From Cupriavidus pinatubonensis (GTDB lineage: Bacteria; Pseudomonadota; Gammaproteobacteria; Burkholderiales; Burkholderiaceae), in contig NZ_CP080767.1 in the NCBI RefSeq assembly GCF_019602855.1, forward strand, positions 1,674,001 to 1,738,000: a DNA stretch of 64,000 bases, read 5' to 3'. Below the pieces are notes generated by a model. That model saw only the letters and a program-made list of their open reading frames with translations. It had not been told where the DNA came from and did no database searches. Shown here piece after piece: positions 8,307 through 16,905 of this stretch; within the stretch, counting starts at the first letter, position 1, and every line of letters begins with the position of its first letter. The translations under genes were made by a program, and so were the position numbers.

Positions 8307-9371
8307 TCAGGGCGATTCGTACCAGCGCTGCGAGCGGTTGACCACGCCCACCACGAACAGCATCACGGGCACCTCGATCAGCACGCCGACGACGGTGGCG
8401 AGCGCCGCGCCGGACTGGAAGCCGAACAGGCTGATGGCGGTGGCCACGGCCAGTTCGAAGAAGTTGCTCGCTCCGATGAGCGCGGACGGGCCGGCCACGC
8501 AGTGGGCCACACCGAGCTTGCGATTGAGCAGGTAGGCGAGGCCCGAATTCAGCAGTACCTGGATCAGGATGGGCACGGCCAGCAACAGGATGACGAGGGG
8601 CTGCTCCACGATGGCACTCCCTTGAAAGCCGAACAGCAGCACAAGTGTTGCGAGCAGTGCGGTGATCGAGTAGGGCGCGAGCGCACCGACTACGCGCTGG
8701 TATGTCGCCGCGCCGCGCGCCAGCAGCACCTTGCGGATAACCTGTGCGATCAGCACGGGCACGACAATGTAGAGCGCTACCGAAGTGATGAGCGTGTCCC
8801 ACGGCACGGTAATCGACGACAAGCCGAGCAGCAGGGCGACTACGGGCGCAAAGGCCACCACCATGATCGCATCGTTGAGTGCCACCTGCGACAGCGTGAA
8901 GTACGGATCGCCCTTGCAGAGCTGGGACCAGACGAACACCATTGCCGTGCAGGGCGCCGCGGCCAGCAGGATCAGGCCCGCGATATAGCTGTCGAGATGG
9001 TCTGCCGGCAGCCAGCCAGCAAACAAATGCCGAATGAAGATCCAGCCCAGCAACGCCATCGAGAACGGCTTGACGAGCCAGTTCACGAAAAGCGTCACGC
9101 CGATGCCGCGCCAGTGTCCCGCTACCTGGCCCATCGCGCCGAAATCGATCTTGATCAGCATCGGAATGATCATGATCCAGATCAGTACGCCGACCGGCAG
9201 GTTCACGCGAGCCACTTCCATGGCACCAATGGCGTGAAAGACCGCCGGCAGCCATTGGCCGAACAGGATGCCGGCGACGATGCACAGCGCCACCCAGATG
9301 GTCAGATAGCGTTCAAAAAAGCCAATGGCGCCAGGTTGCGCTGCCAAGGCGGTACTTTGCACGGTGCTCAT
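8307..9371 (-). CDS. acr3: Arsenite efflux transporter, ACR3 family
   Basis: This 354-residue inner-membrane protein with about ten hydrophobic segments is an ACR3 (BASS-superfamily) arsenite exporter. It carries the family's conserved cysteine in LAAAPCTAMVFVWSQL and the motif YFTLSQVALNDAIMV. The N-terminus LTIWVALCIVAGILFGQWLP is typical. It lies 36 bases after arsR and nine bases before arsC in one minus-strand operon. ACR3 proteins are sometimes called ArsB, but this is not the true ArsB family. Confidence 0.93.
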   Translation of the reverse strand: MSTVQSTALAAQPGAIGFFERYLTIWVALCIVAGILFGQWLPAVFHAIGAMEVARVNLPVGVLIWIMIIPMLIKIDFGAMGQVAGHWRGIGVTLFVNWLVKPFSMALLGWIFIRHLFAGWLPADHLDSYIAGLILLAAAPCTAMVFVWSQLCKGDPYFTLSQVALNDAIMVVAFAPVVALLLGLSSITVPWDTLITSVALYIVVPVLIAQVIRKVLLARGAATYQRVVGALAPYSITALLATLVLLFGFQGSAIVEQPLVILLLAVPILIQVLLNSGLAYLLNRKLGVAHCVAGPSALIGASNFFELAVATAISLFGFQSGAALATVVGVLIEVPVMLFVVGVVNRSQRWYESP

Positions 9372-9407
9372 TGCCCCGACTCCACAAGTTGCTATGTACG
9401 TAAAAGT

Positions 9408-9722
9408 TCAGCAGTAGCCAGACACCGGCGAACAAGGCGTGCCACCGCAGCAGTTCTCGGTGAGGTAGCCCAGCAGGGCGTTCATGGTCTCGAACCTTGC
9501 CATGTAGATGATCGACCGGCCCTCCTGGCGGCTTACCAGCAGCCTGGCCCGGTGCAGTTCCTTGAGGTGGAATGACAGCGACGACGCTGGCATTTCCATC
9601 AGTTCAGCGATGCGCCCTGCAGGCAAGCCTTCAGGGCCGGCTTGCACGAGCAGGCGGAAAACAGCCAGGCGAATAGCGTGGGCAAGCGCCGCAAGTGCTT
9701 CAAGCGCATTATCAGTTTCCAT
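9408..9722 (-). CDS. arsR: Arsenic-responsive repressor ArsR
   Basis: This 104-residue winged-helix repressor of the ArsR/SmtB family should release the ars promoter when As(III) binds. The recognition helix is around MPASSLSFHLKELHRARLL (about residues 44-62). The classic ELCVCDL metal site of R773 ArsR is missing. Instead four cysteines sit at the C-terminus (91, 92, 97 and 104, in ENCCGGTPC), like the C-terminal As(III) site described for Acidithiobacillus ferrooxidans ArsR. It heads the arsR-acr3-arsC operon, and a palindrome lies just upstream. Confidence 0.92.
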   Translation of the reverse strand: METDNALEALAALAHAIRLAVFRLLVQAGPEGLPAGRIAELMEMPASSLSFHLKELHRARLLVSRQEGRSIIYMARFETMNALLGYLTENCCGGTPCSPVSGYC

Positions 9723-9729
9723 GTTTCGA

Positions 9730-9746
9730 CTATATTCGAAATATAG
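9730..9746 (-). promoter_or_regulatory. Probable ArsR operator
   Basis: The near-palindrome CTATATTCGAAATATAG begins eight bases before the arsR start codon. AT-rich dyads of this kind in front of arsR usually bind the repressor. No clear ribosome binding site is left between the dyad and the ATG, so the transcript may be leaderless or nearly so. Confidence 0.6.
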
Positions 9747-9855
9747 AAACTAAGCAAGCCGGAGGGATTGCCGGAAATTCTCGCTAAGCCGCTCACGGCG
9801 GATGTTGGCACGATGGTTGCGCGTCTCCGCCTGCGTATCAGCGGGGAGAACGAGA

Positions 9856-10152
9856 ATGGCAACGCTCATTGCATCTTTCACCGAACGGACGGACGCCGCG
9901 CGCGCATGCGAGGAACTCGTTGCGGAGTTCCCGGGCGTCCGCTTTGCATTGCACCAGTCGCCAACCGGGGAAAAGAAGAGGGCCAGCGACAATCTGCGAA
10001 GCCTGATCGTCGAGATTGTCGGTGTTGGCGAGCATCCCGGCGAAACGTTCCCGCTGGAAGTCGTCATTTCGGATGTCAGCGAGTCCGAGGTGCCAGCGGT
10101 GAATGCGTTGCTCTTGCAACACCATGCTTCTGTCCGTACCGAAACGATGTAG
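9856..10152 (+). CDS. Hypothetical protein, 98 residues
   Basis: I do not recognise this family with certainty. The start at 9856 is chosen because GGGAGA lies six bases before it; a longer frame upstream has no such site. The protein opens with a beta strand and an amphipathic helix (MATLIASFTERTDAARACEE), then two strands and another helix, a pattern like small ferredoxin-like or stress-protein (YflT-type) folds. It is soluble and lacks cysteine clusters or a signal peptide. It is divergent from arsR and convergent with the first LuxR gene. Confidence 0.6.
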   Translation: MATLIASFTERTDAARACEELVAEFPGVRFALHQSPTGEKKRASDNLRSLIVEIVGVGEHPGETFPLEVVISDVSESEVPAVNALLLQHHASVRTETM

Positions 10153-10213
10153 ATCCGCGCGGCGCTGGCGTTTCGACTTTCTTCCATGCAGAAGAAAGAA
10201 TTACTTATCGGCG

Positions 10214-10229
10214 CTATGCCGTGGCATAG
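10214..10229. terminator. Short hairpin between convergent genes
   Basis: A perfect seven-pair stem (CTATGCC-GT-GGCATAG) lies between the 98-residue gene and the LuxR gene that converges on it. There is no T-run, so terminator function is a guess from position. Confidence 0.35.
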
Positions 10230-10238
10230 ACGTTCGTC

Positions 10239-11390
10239 TCACCCCATCGCCACCACACTCGACAGCAACGTCTTCACCAGGACCGCCTGCCTCGTCGCCC
10301 CCGTCTTGGCAAAAATTCCGCGCAGATGCGCCCGGGCCGTATTCTTCTTGATCCCCAGCCGGCCGGCGGCTTCGTCTAGCGTCAGCCCGTCCATCATCAG
10401 CAGCGCGAGTTCGATCTCCGTAGGCGTCAGCCGGAACAGCTTGCGCAAGCTTGCATGCGCATTACGCGGGGATCCCGCCGGATCGCGGATGAAGACCGCC
10501 ACGGCAGGCCGCCGCGCCTTGTCTTCGGCACGGTAGCTGAGCGGAATGGGCCGCACCAGCACGCTCAGCGGCGTCGCCACCGCGGGTCGCGTCAGCGTAG
10601 TGACTTCACTGCGCGATGCCGCCAGTCCATGGGCTTCGATCGCCGCGTCCACGATTTTGCGGAACGTGCGGTTCTCCACCGGATTGTTTGCCTGTAGCGC
10701 ACCGTTGCAAAGACAAAGGCCGTCGCGTGCCTGCAGCAACCGCCCCGCAAAGTCATTGGCCTTCATGACCTTGCCGTCTTCGTCCAGGATCACGGTGCCG
10801 ACCAGCAGGCGGTCGACCGCATCGGCGTACAGCGCGCGTTCGGATTCGAGTACGTCCAGCGCCGCGTGCAGGTCCACGGCGCGTTTCAGGTGGGGCAGCA
10901 ACTGCGCCAGCAGCGTCTTGCCGGCAGGGCCGAAGTCTTCCCCATGATGGCCGCGGCTAATGAACAGCGCACATTCGACGCCGTCCGGTGTACGCAGGTT
11001 GGCCGCCAGGATGTAGCGCAGGTCCAGCGGCTGCAGATATTGCAGATAGAAGGGATGCGCGATCCATCCCGCTTCGCCGAACAGCTCATCGGCGCTGAAG
11101 ATCTGGTCGGGGTGCAGGTTCAGGAATGGACATAGCGCGTAATACTGTTCGCTGTAGGAAGGCTCGCCCGGCAGGTGCGGTCCGAATGGCGATGCGTTGA
11201 CGATCAGCCCGGGCCGGTCGGTGGCGGGATGGCGCAGCACCAGCGTGACGAAGGACGCGTCGAGCCGCTCGCGCACGCTTTCCAGAAAGCCGGCCCACGG
11301 TACCGTTTCGGTGGGGCCCTGGTAGAGCTGGCCGAGCAGGGCGCTCAGCTCGCTGGCCGGCAGGGCGGCGGCGTCGGGGGCAGGCAGCAT
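10239..11390 (-). CDS. LuxR-family regulator 1, TeiR/TesR-like
   Basis: This 383-residue protein has a C-terminal LuxR-type helix-turn-helix (about residues 318-380: LTPTEIELALLMMDGLTLDE followed by AAGRLGIKKNTARAHLRGIF). The long N-terminal region is a sensory domain without the autoinducer fold. Segments such as LLGQLYQGP, PATDRPGLIVNAS and SVLVRPIPLSYRAED are shared with the two other LuxR genes in this window. The architecture fits TeiR/TesR, the testosterone-responsive activator of Comamonas. It is the most divergent of the three (KKNTARAHLRGIF against SKNTARAHLRAIF). A copy of the repeated operator lies 84 bases upstream, overlapping the cysNC stop codon, and a strong hairpin lies between that site and the start. 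GAGGA precedes the ATG. Confidence 0.8.
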   Translation of the reverse strand: MLPAPDAAALPASELSALLGQLYQGPTETVPWAGFLESVRERLDASFVTLVLRHPATDRPGLIVNASPFGPHLPGEPSYSEQYYALCPFLNLHPDQIFSADELFGEAGWIAHPFYLQYLQPLDLRYILAANLRTPDGVECALFISRGHHGEDFGPAGKTLLAQLLPHLKRAVDLHAALDVLESERALYADAVDRLLVGTVILDEDGKVMKANDFAGRLLQARDGLCLCNGALQANNPVENRTFRKIVDAAIEAHGLAASRSEVTTLTRPAVATPLSVLVRPIPLSYRAEDKARRPAVAVFIRDPAGSPRNAHASLRKLFRLTPTEIELALLMMDGLTLDEAAGRLGIKKNTARAHLRGIFAKTGATRQAVLVKTLLSSVVAMG

Positions 11391-11417
11391 GGTCGCGGAT
11401 CCTCGGAGCGCTGGAGC

Positions 11418-11449
11418 GAAAGAAGGCGGGTCAGGGCCCGCCTTCTTTC
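11418..11449. terminator. Hairpin between cysNC and the LuxR gene
   Basis: A perfect 13-pair stem (GAAAGAAGGCGGG with CCCGCCTTCTTTC, six-base loop) lies 25 bases after the cysNC stop. On the minus strand the stem's last bases are GGCGGG...TTTC, with no clear T-run. It can end cysNC transcription, but it also lies in the leader of the LuxR gene if that gene starts at the upstream operator. Confidence 0.55.
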
Positions 11450-11473
11450 ATCCTACGGATCGGCGCTAACCGC

Positions 11474-13429
11474 TCATCGTCCGTTTGTACTAGACGCGCC
11501 GGATTCCTGCAGACCCGTTTCCTGCAACCAGGCGACGATGCGCTCCGCCGCCTGTTCGGCCGTATCGGCCGTGGTGTCGATACGGATTTCGGGGCGCTCG
11601 GGCGGCTCGTAAGGCGAGTCGATGCCGGTGAAGTTCTTCAGCTCGCCACGCCGCGCCTTGCGGTAGAGGCCCTTGGGGTCGCGCAGCTCGGCCACGTCGA
11701 GCGGCGTGTCGATGAAGACCTCTGCAAACTCGCCGTCGCCAGCAAGCGCGCGCGCCATCTCGCGCTCCGAGCGGAACGGCGAGATGAAAGAAACCAGCAC
11801 CACCAGACCCGCATCGAGCATCAGCCGCGCCACCTCGGCCACGCGCCGGATGTTCTCCACGCGGTCGGCTTCAGAGAAGCCCAGGTCCTTGTTCAGGCCG
11901 TGGCGCACATTGTCGCCGTCGAGCAGGTAGGTGTGATGGCCCAGCGCGTGCAGGCGCTTTTCCACGAGGTTGGCAATGGTCGATTTTCCCGCGCCGGAGA
12001 GCCCGGTGAACCAGACAATGCGCGGCGCCTGGTGCTTGAGCGCGGCATGCGCGCGGCGGTCGACGTCGATGGCCTGCCAGTGCACGTTCTGCGCCCGCCG
12101 CAGTGCAAAGTGCAGCATGCCCGCGCCGACGGTGTTGTTGGTAAGGCGGTCGATCATGATAAAGCCGCCCAGGTCGCGGTTGCGCGTGTAAGGGGCGAAC
12201 GCGACCGGCTGGTCCAGGTGCAGGTTGCACACGCCGATTTCGTTCAGCTCCAGCGTGCGCGCGGCCAGGTGCTCGAGCGTGTTGACGTTGACCTTGTACT
12301 TGGGCTGGGCCACGGTAACGCCGACGGTACGCGTGCCCAGCTTGAGCAGGTAGGGGCGGCCGGGCAGCATGGCATCCTCGTTCATCCACACCAGTGTGGC
12401 TTCGAACTGGTCTGCCACCTCGGCCGGGTCTTCCGCGCATGCCAGCACATCCCCGCGGCTCACGTCGATCTCGTCGGCCAGCGTCAGCGTCACCGCCTGG
12501 CCGCGCATGGCTTGCCCGCACTCGCCATCGGCGCCGACGATGCTGGCCACGCGGCTTTCCCGGCCGGACGGCAGCGCACGTACGCGATCGCCGCAGCGGA
12601 TCTCGCCCGCACTGACGGTGCCGGCGAAGCCGCGGAAGTCGAGGTTGGGGCGGTTGACCCACTGCACCGGCAGGCGGAACGATTCGTCCTGCGCCGGCGC
12701 GCGGTCGACCGGCACGCTTTCGAGGTGCGCCATCAGCGTGGGCCCGTGGTACCACGGTGTATTGGCACTTGGTTGCGTGATGTTGTCTCCATGCAGCGCG
12801 GACATCGGGATGCAGACGATGTCATTGAGTCCGATCTGCCGCGCAAAGTCACGGTACTCGGCTTCGATGCGGTCGTAGACCTCGCGCGAGTAGTCGACCA
12901 TGTCGAGCTTGTTGATGGCCACCACCACGCGGCGGATGCCGAGTGTCGACACCAGGTAGCTGTGGCGGCGCGTCTGCGTCTGCACGCCGCGGCGCGCGTC
13001 GACCAGCAGGATCGCGAGATCGGCGGTGGATGCGCCCGTCACCATGTTGCGCGTGTACTGCTCGTGCCCGGGTGTGTCGGCGACGATGAACTTGCGCTTG
13101 TCCGTGGCGAAGAAGCGGTACGCCACGTCGATGGTGATGCCCTGTTCGCGCTCCGCGGCGAGGCCGTCGACCAGCAGCGCGAAGTCGAGATTCTCGCCCT
13201 GCGTGCCCATCTTCTTCGAATCGGCTTCGAGTTGGGCGAGCTGGTCTTCGAACAGCATCTTCGATTCATACAGCAGCCGGCCGATCAGCGTGCTCTTGCC
13301 GTCGTCGACGCTGCCGCACGTGATAAAGCGCAGCAGGCCCTTGTGTTGCTGCGCACGCAGGTATTGCCCGATGTCGTCATTGGCCGTGACCGGCACGGTT
13401 TCCGTCTGCATTGCCATCAGCGCTTCCAT
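11474..13429 (-). CDS. cysNC: Bifunctional sulfate adenylyltransferase subunit 1/adenylylsulfate kinase
   Basis: This 651-residue cytoplasmic enzyme is a CysN-CysC fusion (NodQ type). The N-terminal GTPase half has the G1 loop GSVDDGKST (39-47), the DTPGHEQY segment and NKLD, and works with CysD to make APS from ATP and sulfate. The C-terminal APS kinase has its own P-loop GLSGAGKST (about 476-484), the [15 protein letters not shown] segment and SFISPFR, and makes PAPS. The ATG overlaps the cysD stop by one base (TGATG), a sign of translational coupling. ATGs a few codons downstream could also serve. CysDNC gives PAPS directly, the donor for the sulfotransferase encoded divergently next door. 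Confidence 0.93.
   Translation of the reverse strand: MEALMAMQTETVPVTANDDIGQYLRAQQHKGLLRFITCGSVDDGKSTLIGRLLYESKMLFEDQLAQLEADSKKMGTQGENLDFALLVDGLAAEREQGITIDVAYRFFATDKRKFIVADTPGHEQYTRNMVTGASTADLAILLVDARRGVQTQTRRHSYLVSTLGIRRVVVAINKLDMVDYSREVYDRIEAEYRDFARQIGLNDIVCIPMSALHGDNITQPSANTPWYHGPTLMAHLESVPVDRAPAQDESFRLPVQWVNRPNLDFRGFAGTVSAGEIRCGDRVRALPSGRESRVASIVGADGECGQAMRGQAVTLTLADEIDVSRGDVLACAEDPAEVADQFEATLVWMNEDAMLPGRPYLLKLGTRTVGVTVAQPKYKVNVNTLEHLAARTLELNEIGVCNLHLDQPVAFAPYTRNRDLGGFIMIDRLTNNTVGAGMLHFALRRAQNVHWQAIDVDRRAHAALKHQAPRIVWFTGLSGAGKSTIANLVEKRLHALGHHTYLLDGDNVRHGLNKDLGFSEADRVENIRRVAEVARLMLDAGLVVLVSFISPFRSEREMARALAGDGEFAEVFIDTPLDVAELRDPKGLYRKARRGELKNFTGIDSPYEPPERPEIRIDTTADTAEQAAERIVAWLQETGLQESGASSTNGR
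11475..11492 (-). promoter_or_regulatory. Putative steroid-regulon operator, LuxR 1 site
   Basis: On the minus strand the sequence reads TAGTACAAACGGACGATG, with a perfect right half. It overlaps the last codons and stop of cysNC and ends 84 bases before the LuxR 1 start codon. It suggests auto- or cross-regulation. Confidence 0.6.
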
Positions 13430-14325
13430 CAGAAGTACCCCTCTTGCTTTTTCTTCTCCATCGACCCGGCCGAATCGCTGTCGATCAGCCGCCCCTGGCG
13501 CTCCGACGTGGTGGCCAGCAGCATTTCCTGGATGATCCCGCCGAGCGTGTCGGCTTCGCTGTCGATCGCGCCGGTGAGCGGATAGCAGCCCAGCGTGCGG
13601 AAACGCACTTTGCGCAGGGCCGGCGTCTCGCCCGGGCGCAGCGGCAGGCGTTCGTCATCGACCATGATCATCGTGCCGTCGCGCTCGACCACGGGACGCT
13701 CCTTGGCGTAGTACAGGGGCACGATCGGTATCTTGTTCAGGTAGATGTATTGCCAGATGTCGAGCTCGGTCCAGTTCGACAGCGGGAACACGCGCAGGCT
13801 TTCGCCCTTGCGCTTGCGGGCGTTGTACTGGCGCCAGAGTTCGGGGCGTTGCATCTTCGGGTCCCAGCGGTGCTGCGCAGTGCGCACCGAGAACACACGC
13901 TCCTTGGCGCGCGATTTCTCTTCGTCGCGACGCGCACCGCCGAACGCGGCATCAAAGCCATAGTGGTCGAGCGCCTGCTTGAGCCCCTGCGTCTTCCAGG
14001 TGTCGGTGTGCACGGCCGAGCCGTGTTCGTGCGGGCTGATGTTCCGCGCGATGCCTTCCGGATTGATATGCACGCGCAGGTCGAGCCCGAGCCGTTCGAC
14101 AGTCTGGTCGCGGAACTCGATCATTTCGCGGAACTTCCACGTCGTGTCGACGTGCAGTAGCGGAAAGGGCGGCCGGGCCGGGTGGAAGGCCTTCATCGCC
14201 AGGTGCAGCATGACGGAGCTGTCCTTGCCGATGGAATAGAGCATGACGGGGTTTTCGCATTCCGCCACCACTTCCCGCATGATGTGGATGCTCTCCGCCT
14301 CCAGTTGCTCCAGGTGGGTCAACAT
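13429..14325 (-). CDS. cysD: Sulfate adenylyltransferase subunit 2
   Basis: This 298-residue protein is the ATP-sulfurylase catalytic subunit. It has the PP-loop [20 protein letters not shown] and family segments [34 protein letters not shown] and GCYPLTGAI. The start at 14325 is chosen because GAGGAGAT lies directly before it and because the length then matches E. coli CysD (302 residues); an upstream in-frame ATG would add 44 unrelated residues. It forms a complex with CysNC. It heads a minus-strand operon, and an operator copy lies 89 bases upstream, so it seems to belong to the steroid regulon rather than the cysteine regulon. Confidence 0.94.
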   Translation of the reverse strand: MLTHLEQLEAESIHIMREVVAECENPVMLYSIGKDSSVMLHLAMKAFHPARPPFPLLHVDTTWKFREMIEFRDQTVERLGLDLRVHINPEGIARNISPHEHGSAVHTDTWKTQGLKQALDHYGFDAAFGGARRDEEKSRAKERVFSVRTAQHRWDPKMQRPELWRQYNARKRKGESLRVFPLSNWTELDIWQYIYLNKIPIVPLYYAKERPVVERDGTMIMVDDERLPLRPGETPALRKVRFRTLGCYPLTGAIDSEADTLGGIIQEMLLATTSERQGRLIDSDSAGSMEKKKQEGYF

Positions 14326-14414
14326 CGAGATCTCCTCTTCGTGTTGCCGGCGCCGTCCACGGATTTCGCGGTGCCTGGCATGGGGAAAAGGTAACGAGCC
14401 GAGGCCTTGCGCAA

Positions 14415-14432
14415 CTTCGTCCGGGCGGACTA
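14415..14432 (-). promoter_or_regulatory. Putative steroid-regulon operator, cysD site
   Basis: On the minus strand the sequence reads TAGTCCGCCCGGACGAAG, one of the best dyads (GTCC-N4-GGAC). It ends 89 bases before the cysD start. Together with the plus-strand copy 30 bases away it forms a divergent control region. Confidence 0.75.
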
Positions 14433-14461
14433 AGAAATGCGAGGACCCATCGCGCATTTTC

Positions 14462-14479
14462 TAGTCCGCCCGGACGAGG
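14462..14479 (+). promoter_or_regulatory. Putative steroid-regulon operator, DUF1214 site
   Basis: The sequence TAGTCCGCCCGGACGAGG is almost identical to the cysD site in opposite orientation. It ends 92 bases before the DUF1214 start codon. Confidence 0.75.
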
Positions 14480-14571
14480 ATCGGGCCACCCGCGGCTAGG
14501 TATCGTTGCTTCGGTGCGGGACAGCGGCATTGCCGTCCCGTGTGCACTGACGAACCACGGGGAGCAGGCAG

Positions 14572-15684
14572 ATGGCGACTTCCGCCGAAGAACAATTGCT
14601 GAGCGGCCAGACCTGGGCCGAGTTTTGCGAGGTGCTAAAGCGCAGCGGGCAGCAGATCCTGCGCCCAGAGGCACCATCGGACGCCCTCACGCGTGCCGAG
14701 GGCTTCCGTTACCTGAGCCGCTTGCTGCGCATCGCGCTCGAAATGCACGTGGAATTCGCCGATCCGGCGTTTCCCGGCTTCTTCTCGCCGTCGCACGAAA
14801 CCGCCAAGATCGGCGCCGACAATCCGGACAACCTCTATCGCTATGCGCGCCTGGACGGTAACGCCGAATACCGGATCCGGGGCCGGCGCGGCACTGTGGC
14901 CTACCTGAGCTTCGGTACGCAGAAGGGCGGCTACGAGACCAATGGCCGCATGATCCAGACCGGCTTCATCGACAGTAGCCAGCTCGCCGTGGCGCCGGAT
15001 GGCAGCTTCGAGCTCATCCTCAGCGCGCGGCCGCATGACGGCAACTGGGTGCGGATGGAGCCCGCCACCAATGCACTGGTGGTACGGCAGACCTTCCTTG
15101 ACCGCAAGGCGGAGACGCCGGCAGAACTGAGCATCGAGCGCATCGATGGCGGCGCCAAGGCCCTTCCGCCGGTGCTCGGCGCCGAGCGCCTGCACGGCGG
15201 GCTGATGCGCGCCGCGGGTTTTGTCGAGAGCACGGCGCGCATCTTCGCCGACTGGGCACAGGGCTATGGCGGCCACGTCAACGCGCTGCCGCCGGCGGAC
15301 CAGGCCGTGTGCCAGGCGGCCGGTGGCGATCCCAACATCTTCTACTACCACTCGTGCTGGGCGCTCGCGGACGACGAGGCGCTGGTGGTCGAGGTGGACC
15401 GCGTGCCCGAATGCGAGTTCTGGAACTTCCAGATCAACAACTACTGGATGGAATCGCTCGACTACCGCTACCACGACATCTGCCTGAACAAGCACCGTGC
15501 GCGGCTCGGCGCCCACGGCGGTGTCACCGTCATCCTCAGCGCGCGCGATCCGGGCCTGCCCAACTGGCTCGAAACCGCCGGACACCAGAACGGCACCATG
15601 TGCTGGCGCTGGGTCGGCGCGGCGCAACCCGTGCATCCGCGCACGCGCGTGGTCAAAGTCGAATCGCTCAAGGGGGCAGCATGA
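14572..15684 (+). CDS. DUF1214 domain protein
   Basis: This 370-residue protein has the DUF1214 domain in its C-terminal part (the EFWNFQINNYWMESLDYRY region, about residues 282-300, then VILSARDPGLPNWL). It has no signal peptide and no known catalytic motif. DUF1214 proteins are often found near sulfotransferases and lipid genes, but their chemistry is unknown to me. Its stop overlaps the sulfotransferase start (ATGA), so the two are translationally coupled and probably act on the same substrate. It heads the plus-strand operon with the sulfotransferase, an SDR and a DHH phosphoesterase, under an operator-like site. Confidence 0.8.
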   Translation: MATSAEEQLLSGQTWAEFCEVLKRSGQQILRPEAPSDALTRAEGFRYLSRLLRIALEMHVEFADPAFPGFFSPSHETAKIGADNPDNLYRYARLDGNAEYRIRGRRGTVAYLSFGTQKGGYETNGRMIQTGFIDSSQLAVAPDGSFELILSARPHDGNWVRMEPATNALVVRQTFLDRKAETPAELSIERIDGGAKALPPVLGAERLHGGLMRAAGFVESTARIFADWAQGYGGHVNALPPADQAVCQAAGGDPNIFYYHSCWALADDEALVVEVDRVPECEFWNFQINNYWMESLDYRYHDICLNKHRARLGAHGGVTVILSARDPGLPNWLETAGHQNGTMCWRWVGAAQPVHPRTRVVKVESLKGAA

Positions 15685-16871
15685 ATACCGCAGTGGTCAA
15701 CCAGGCCGTGTTCGACGTGGAGCGCCTGCTGACGCTGGCCAGCGGGCAGGCGGGCGGACTGACGGACTTCGGTCCGGGCAATCACCGCGAGGCGCTTGGC
15801 GTACTGTTCGATTCGCTGAGGCGCGAGGCCAACCTGTCAGTGCAGGGCGCGCAGATGCTGCACGGCAAGCTGCTGGCCCAGTTGGTGAACCGGCTCGTGA
15901 TCCAGGACTACTGCCGGCGCCATCCCGAAATCCTGGAGGAGCGCATCGACGACCCGCTGGTGATTGTCGGCCTGCCGCGCACGGGCACCACGCTGCTGCA
16001 GCGCATGCTGGCCAGCGACCCGCGCTTCCATTCGGCAGCCTGGTGGGAAACCCGCTACCCAGCGCCGTTGCCGGAAGAAGACGTGCGCGACGCCAGCCGG
16101 CGCATCGGGCTGGCGCGGGACGAGGTCGCGCAGATGATCCACTTCATCCCGGACATCCTCTCCATCCACCCGCTCGACGCCATGCAGGCCGACGAGGAGT
16201 TCATGCTGATGGAGCACTCGTTCATGTGCGCCATGGACTCATACGCGAACGTACCGGCCTATACCGCGTGGCTCTCGCAGCAGGACCAGACGCCGGTCTA
16301 CACCTACCTGAAGACCATGCTGAAGTTCCTGCAGTGGCAGAAGCGCCAGCGCGGAGAACCGGCGGCGCAGCGCTGGGTACTGAAGACACCGCAACACCTG
16401 CATACGCTGGAGGTACTGTTCCGGGTTTTCCCGGGAGCACAAGTCGTGCTGACCCACCGCGACCCCGCGCAGACCATTCCTTCCATGGCCAGCATGGCCC
16501 ATACCTTGTGGAAGCTGTATGCCGACGCGCCCGATCCGGTCACCGTGGGCCGTCAATGGAGCGCCCAGATGCAGCGGGCGATGGCGCACGCGATGGCCGT
16601 GCGCGAAAGCCTTCCGGCCGAGCGTTTCCTCGACGTCCGCTTCGAAGACACCGTGCAAGATCCGTTCGGCGTGGTGCGGGCGGTCTATCGATTCGCCGGC
16701 ATGCCGCTGACCGAAGCAGCGCGTGCCGCCATGTGGGCGTGGATGGAGGGCAACCCGCGCAATCAGCGCGCGGCGCATGCGTATTCACTAGACCAGTTCG
16801 GCCTCAGCCAGGCGCAGCTCGAGCGGGATTTCGCCGGCTACCGCGCCCGCCACGTATTGAACACCCGTTAA
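15681..16871 (+). CDS. PAPS-dependent sulfotransferase
   Basis: This 396-residue protein is a sulfotransferase of the large bacterial (Sulfotransfer_3-like) family, moving the sulfuryl group of PAPS to a hydroxyl. The 5'-phosphosulfate loop is GLPRTGTT (97-104), and the 3'-phosphate site is the VVLTHRDPAQTIPSMASM segment (about 258-275). The WVLKTPQHLHTLE segment before it is also typical. There is no signal peptide. The ATG overlaps the DUF1214 stop. cysD-cysNC, which make its donor, are divergent and share the operator region, and the DHH gene downstream may remove its product PAP. The acceptor is unknown; a steroid or a steroid-derived alcohol is the natural guess. Confidence 0.88.
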   Translation: MNTAVVNQAVFDVERLLTLASGQAGGLTDFGPGNHREALGVLFDSLRREANLSVQGAQMLHGKLLAQLVNRLVIQDYCRRHPEILEERIDDPLVIVGLPRTGTTLLQRMLASDPRFHSAAWWETRYPAPLPEEDVRDASRRIGLARDEVAQMIHFIPDILSIHPLDAMQADEEFMLMEHSFMCAMDSYANVPAYTAWLSQQDQTPVYTYLKTMLKFLQWQKRQRGEPAAQRWVLKTPQHLHTLEVLFRVFPGAQVVLTHRDPAQTIPSMASMAHTLWKLYADAPDPVTVGRQWSAQMQRAMAHAMAVRESLPAERFLDVRFEDTVQDPFGVVRAVYRFAGMPLTEAARAAMWAWMEGNPRNQRAAHAYSLDQFGLSQAQLERDFAGYRARHVLNTR

Positions 16872-16905
16872 CAGACAGCGCACTGCGCACCGAGGAGACA
16901 ACATC

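Noticed and set aside
7938-9575. Long plus-strand open frame opposite arsC and acr3
   Set aside because: It is antisense to two certain ars genes, has the low-complexity Arg/His/Gln composition of a GC-rich shadow frame and no motif.
11900-13585. Long plus-strand open frame opposite cysNC
   Set aside because: cysNC carries two P-loops and full-length family matches on the other strand; this frame has none.
13429-14457. Longer CysD start at 14457
   Set aside because: The extra 44 residues are not CysD-like and would cover the operator site. The ATG at 14325 has a strong ribosome binding site and gives the family length.
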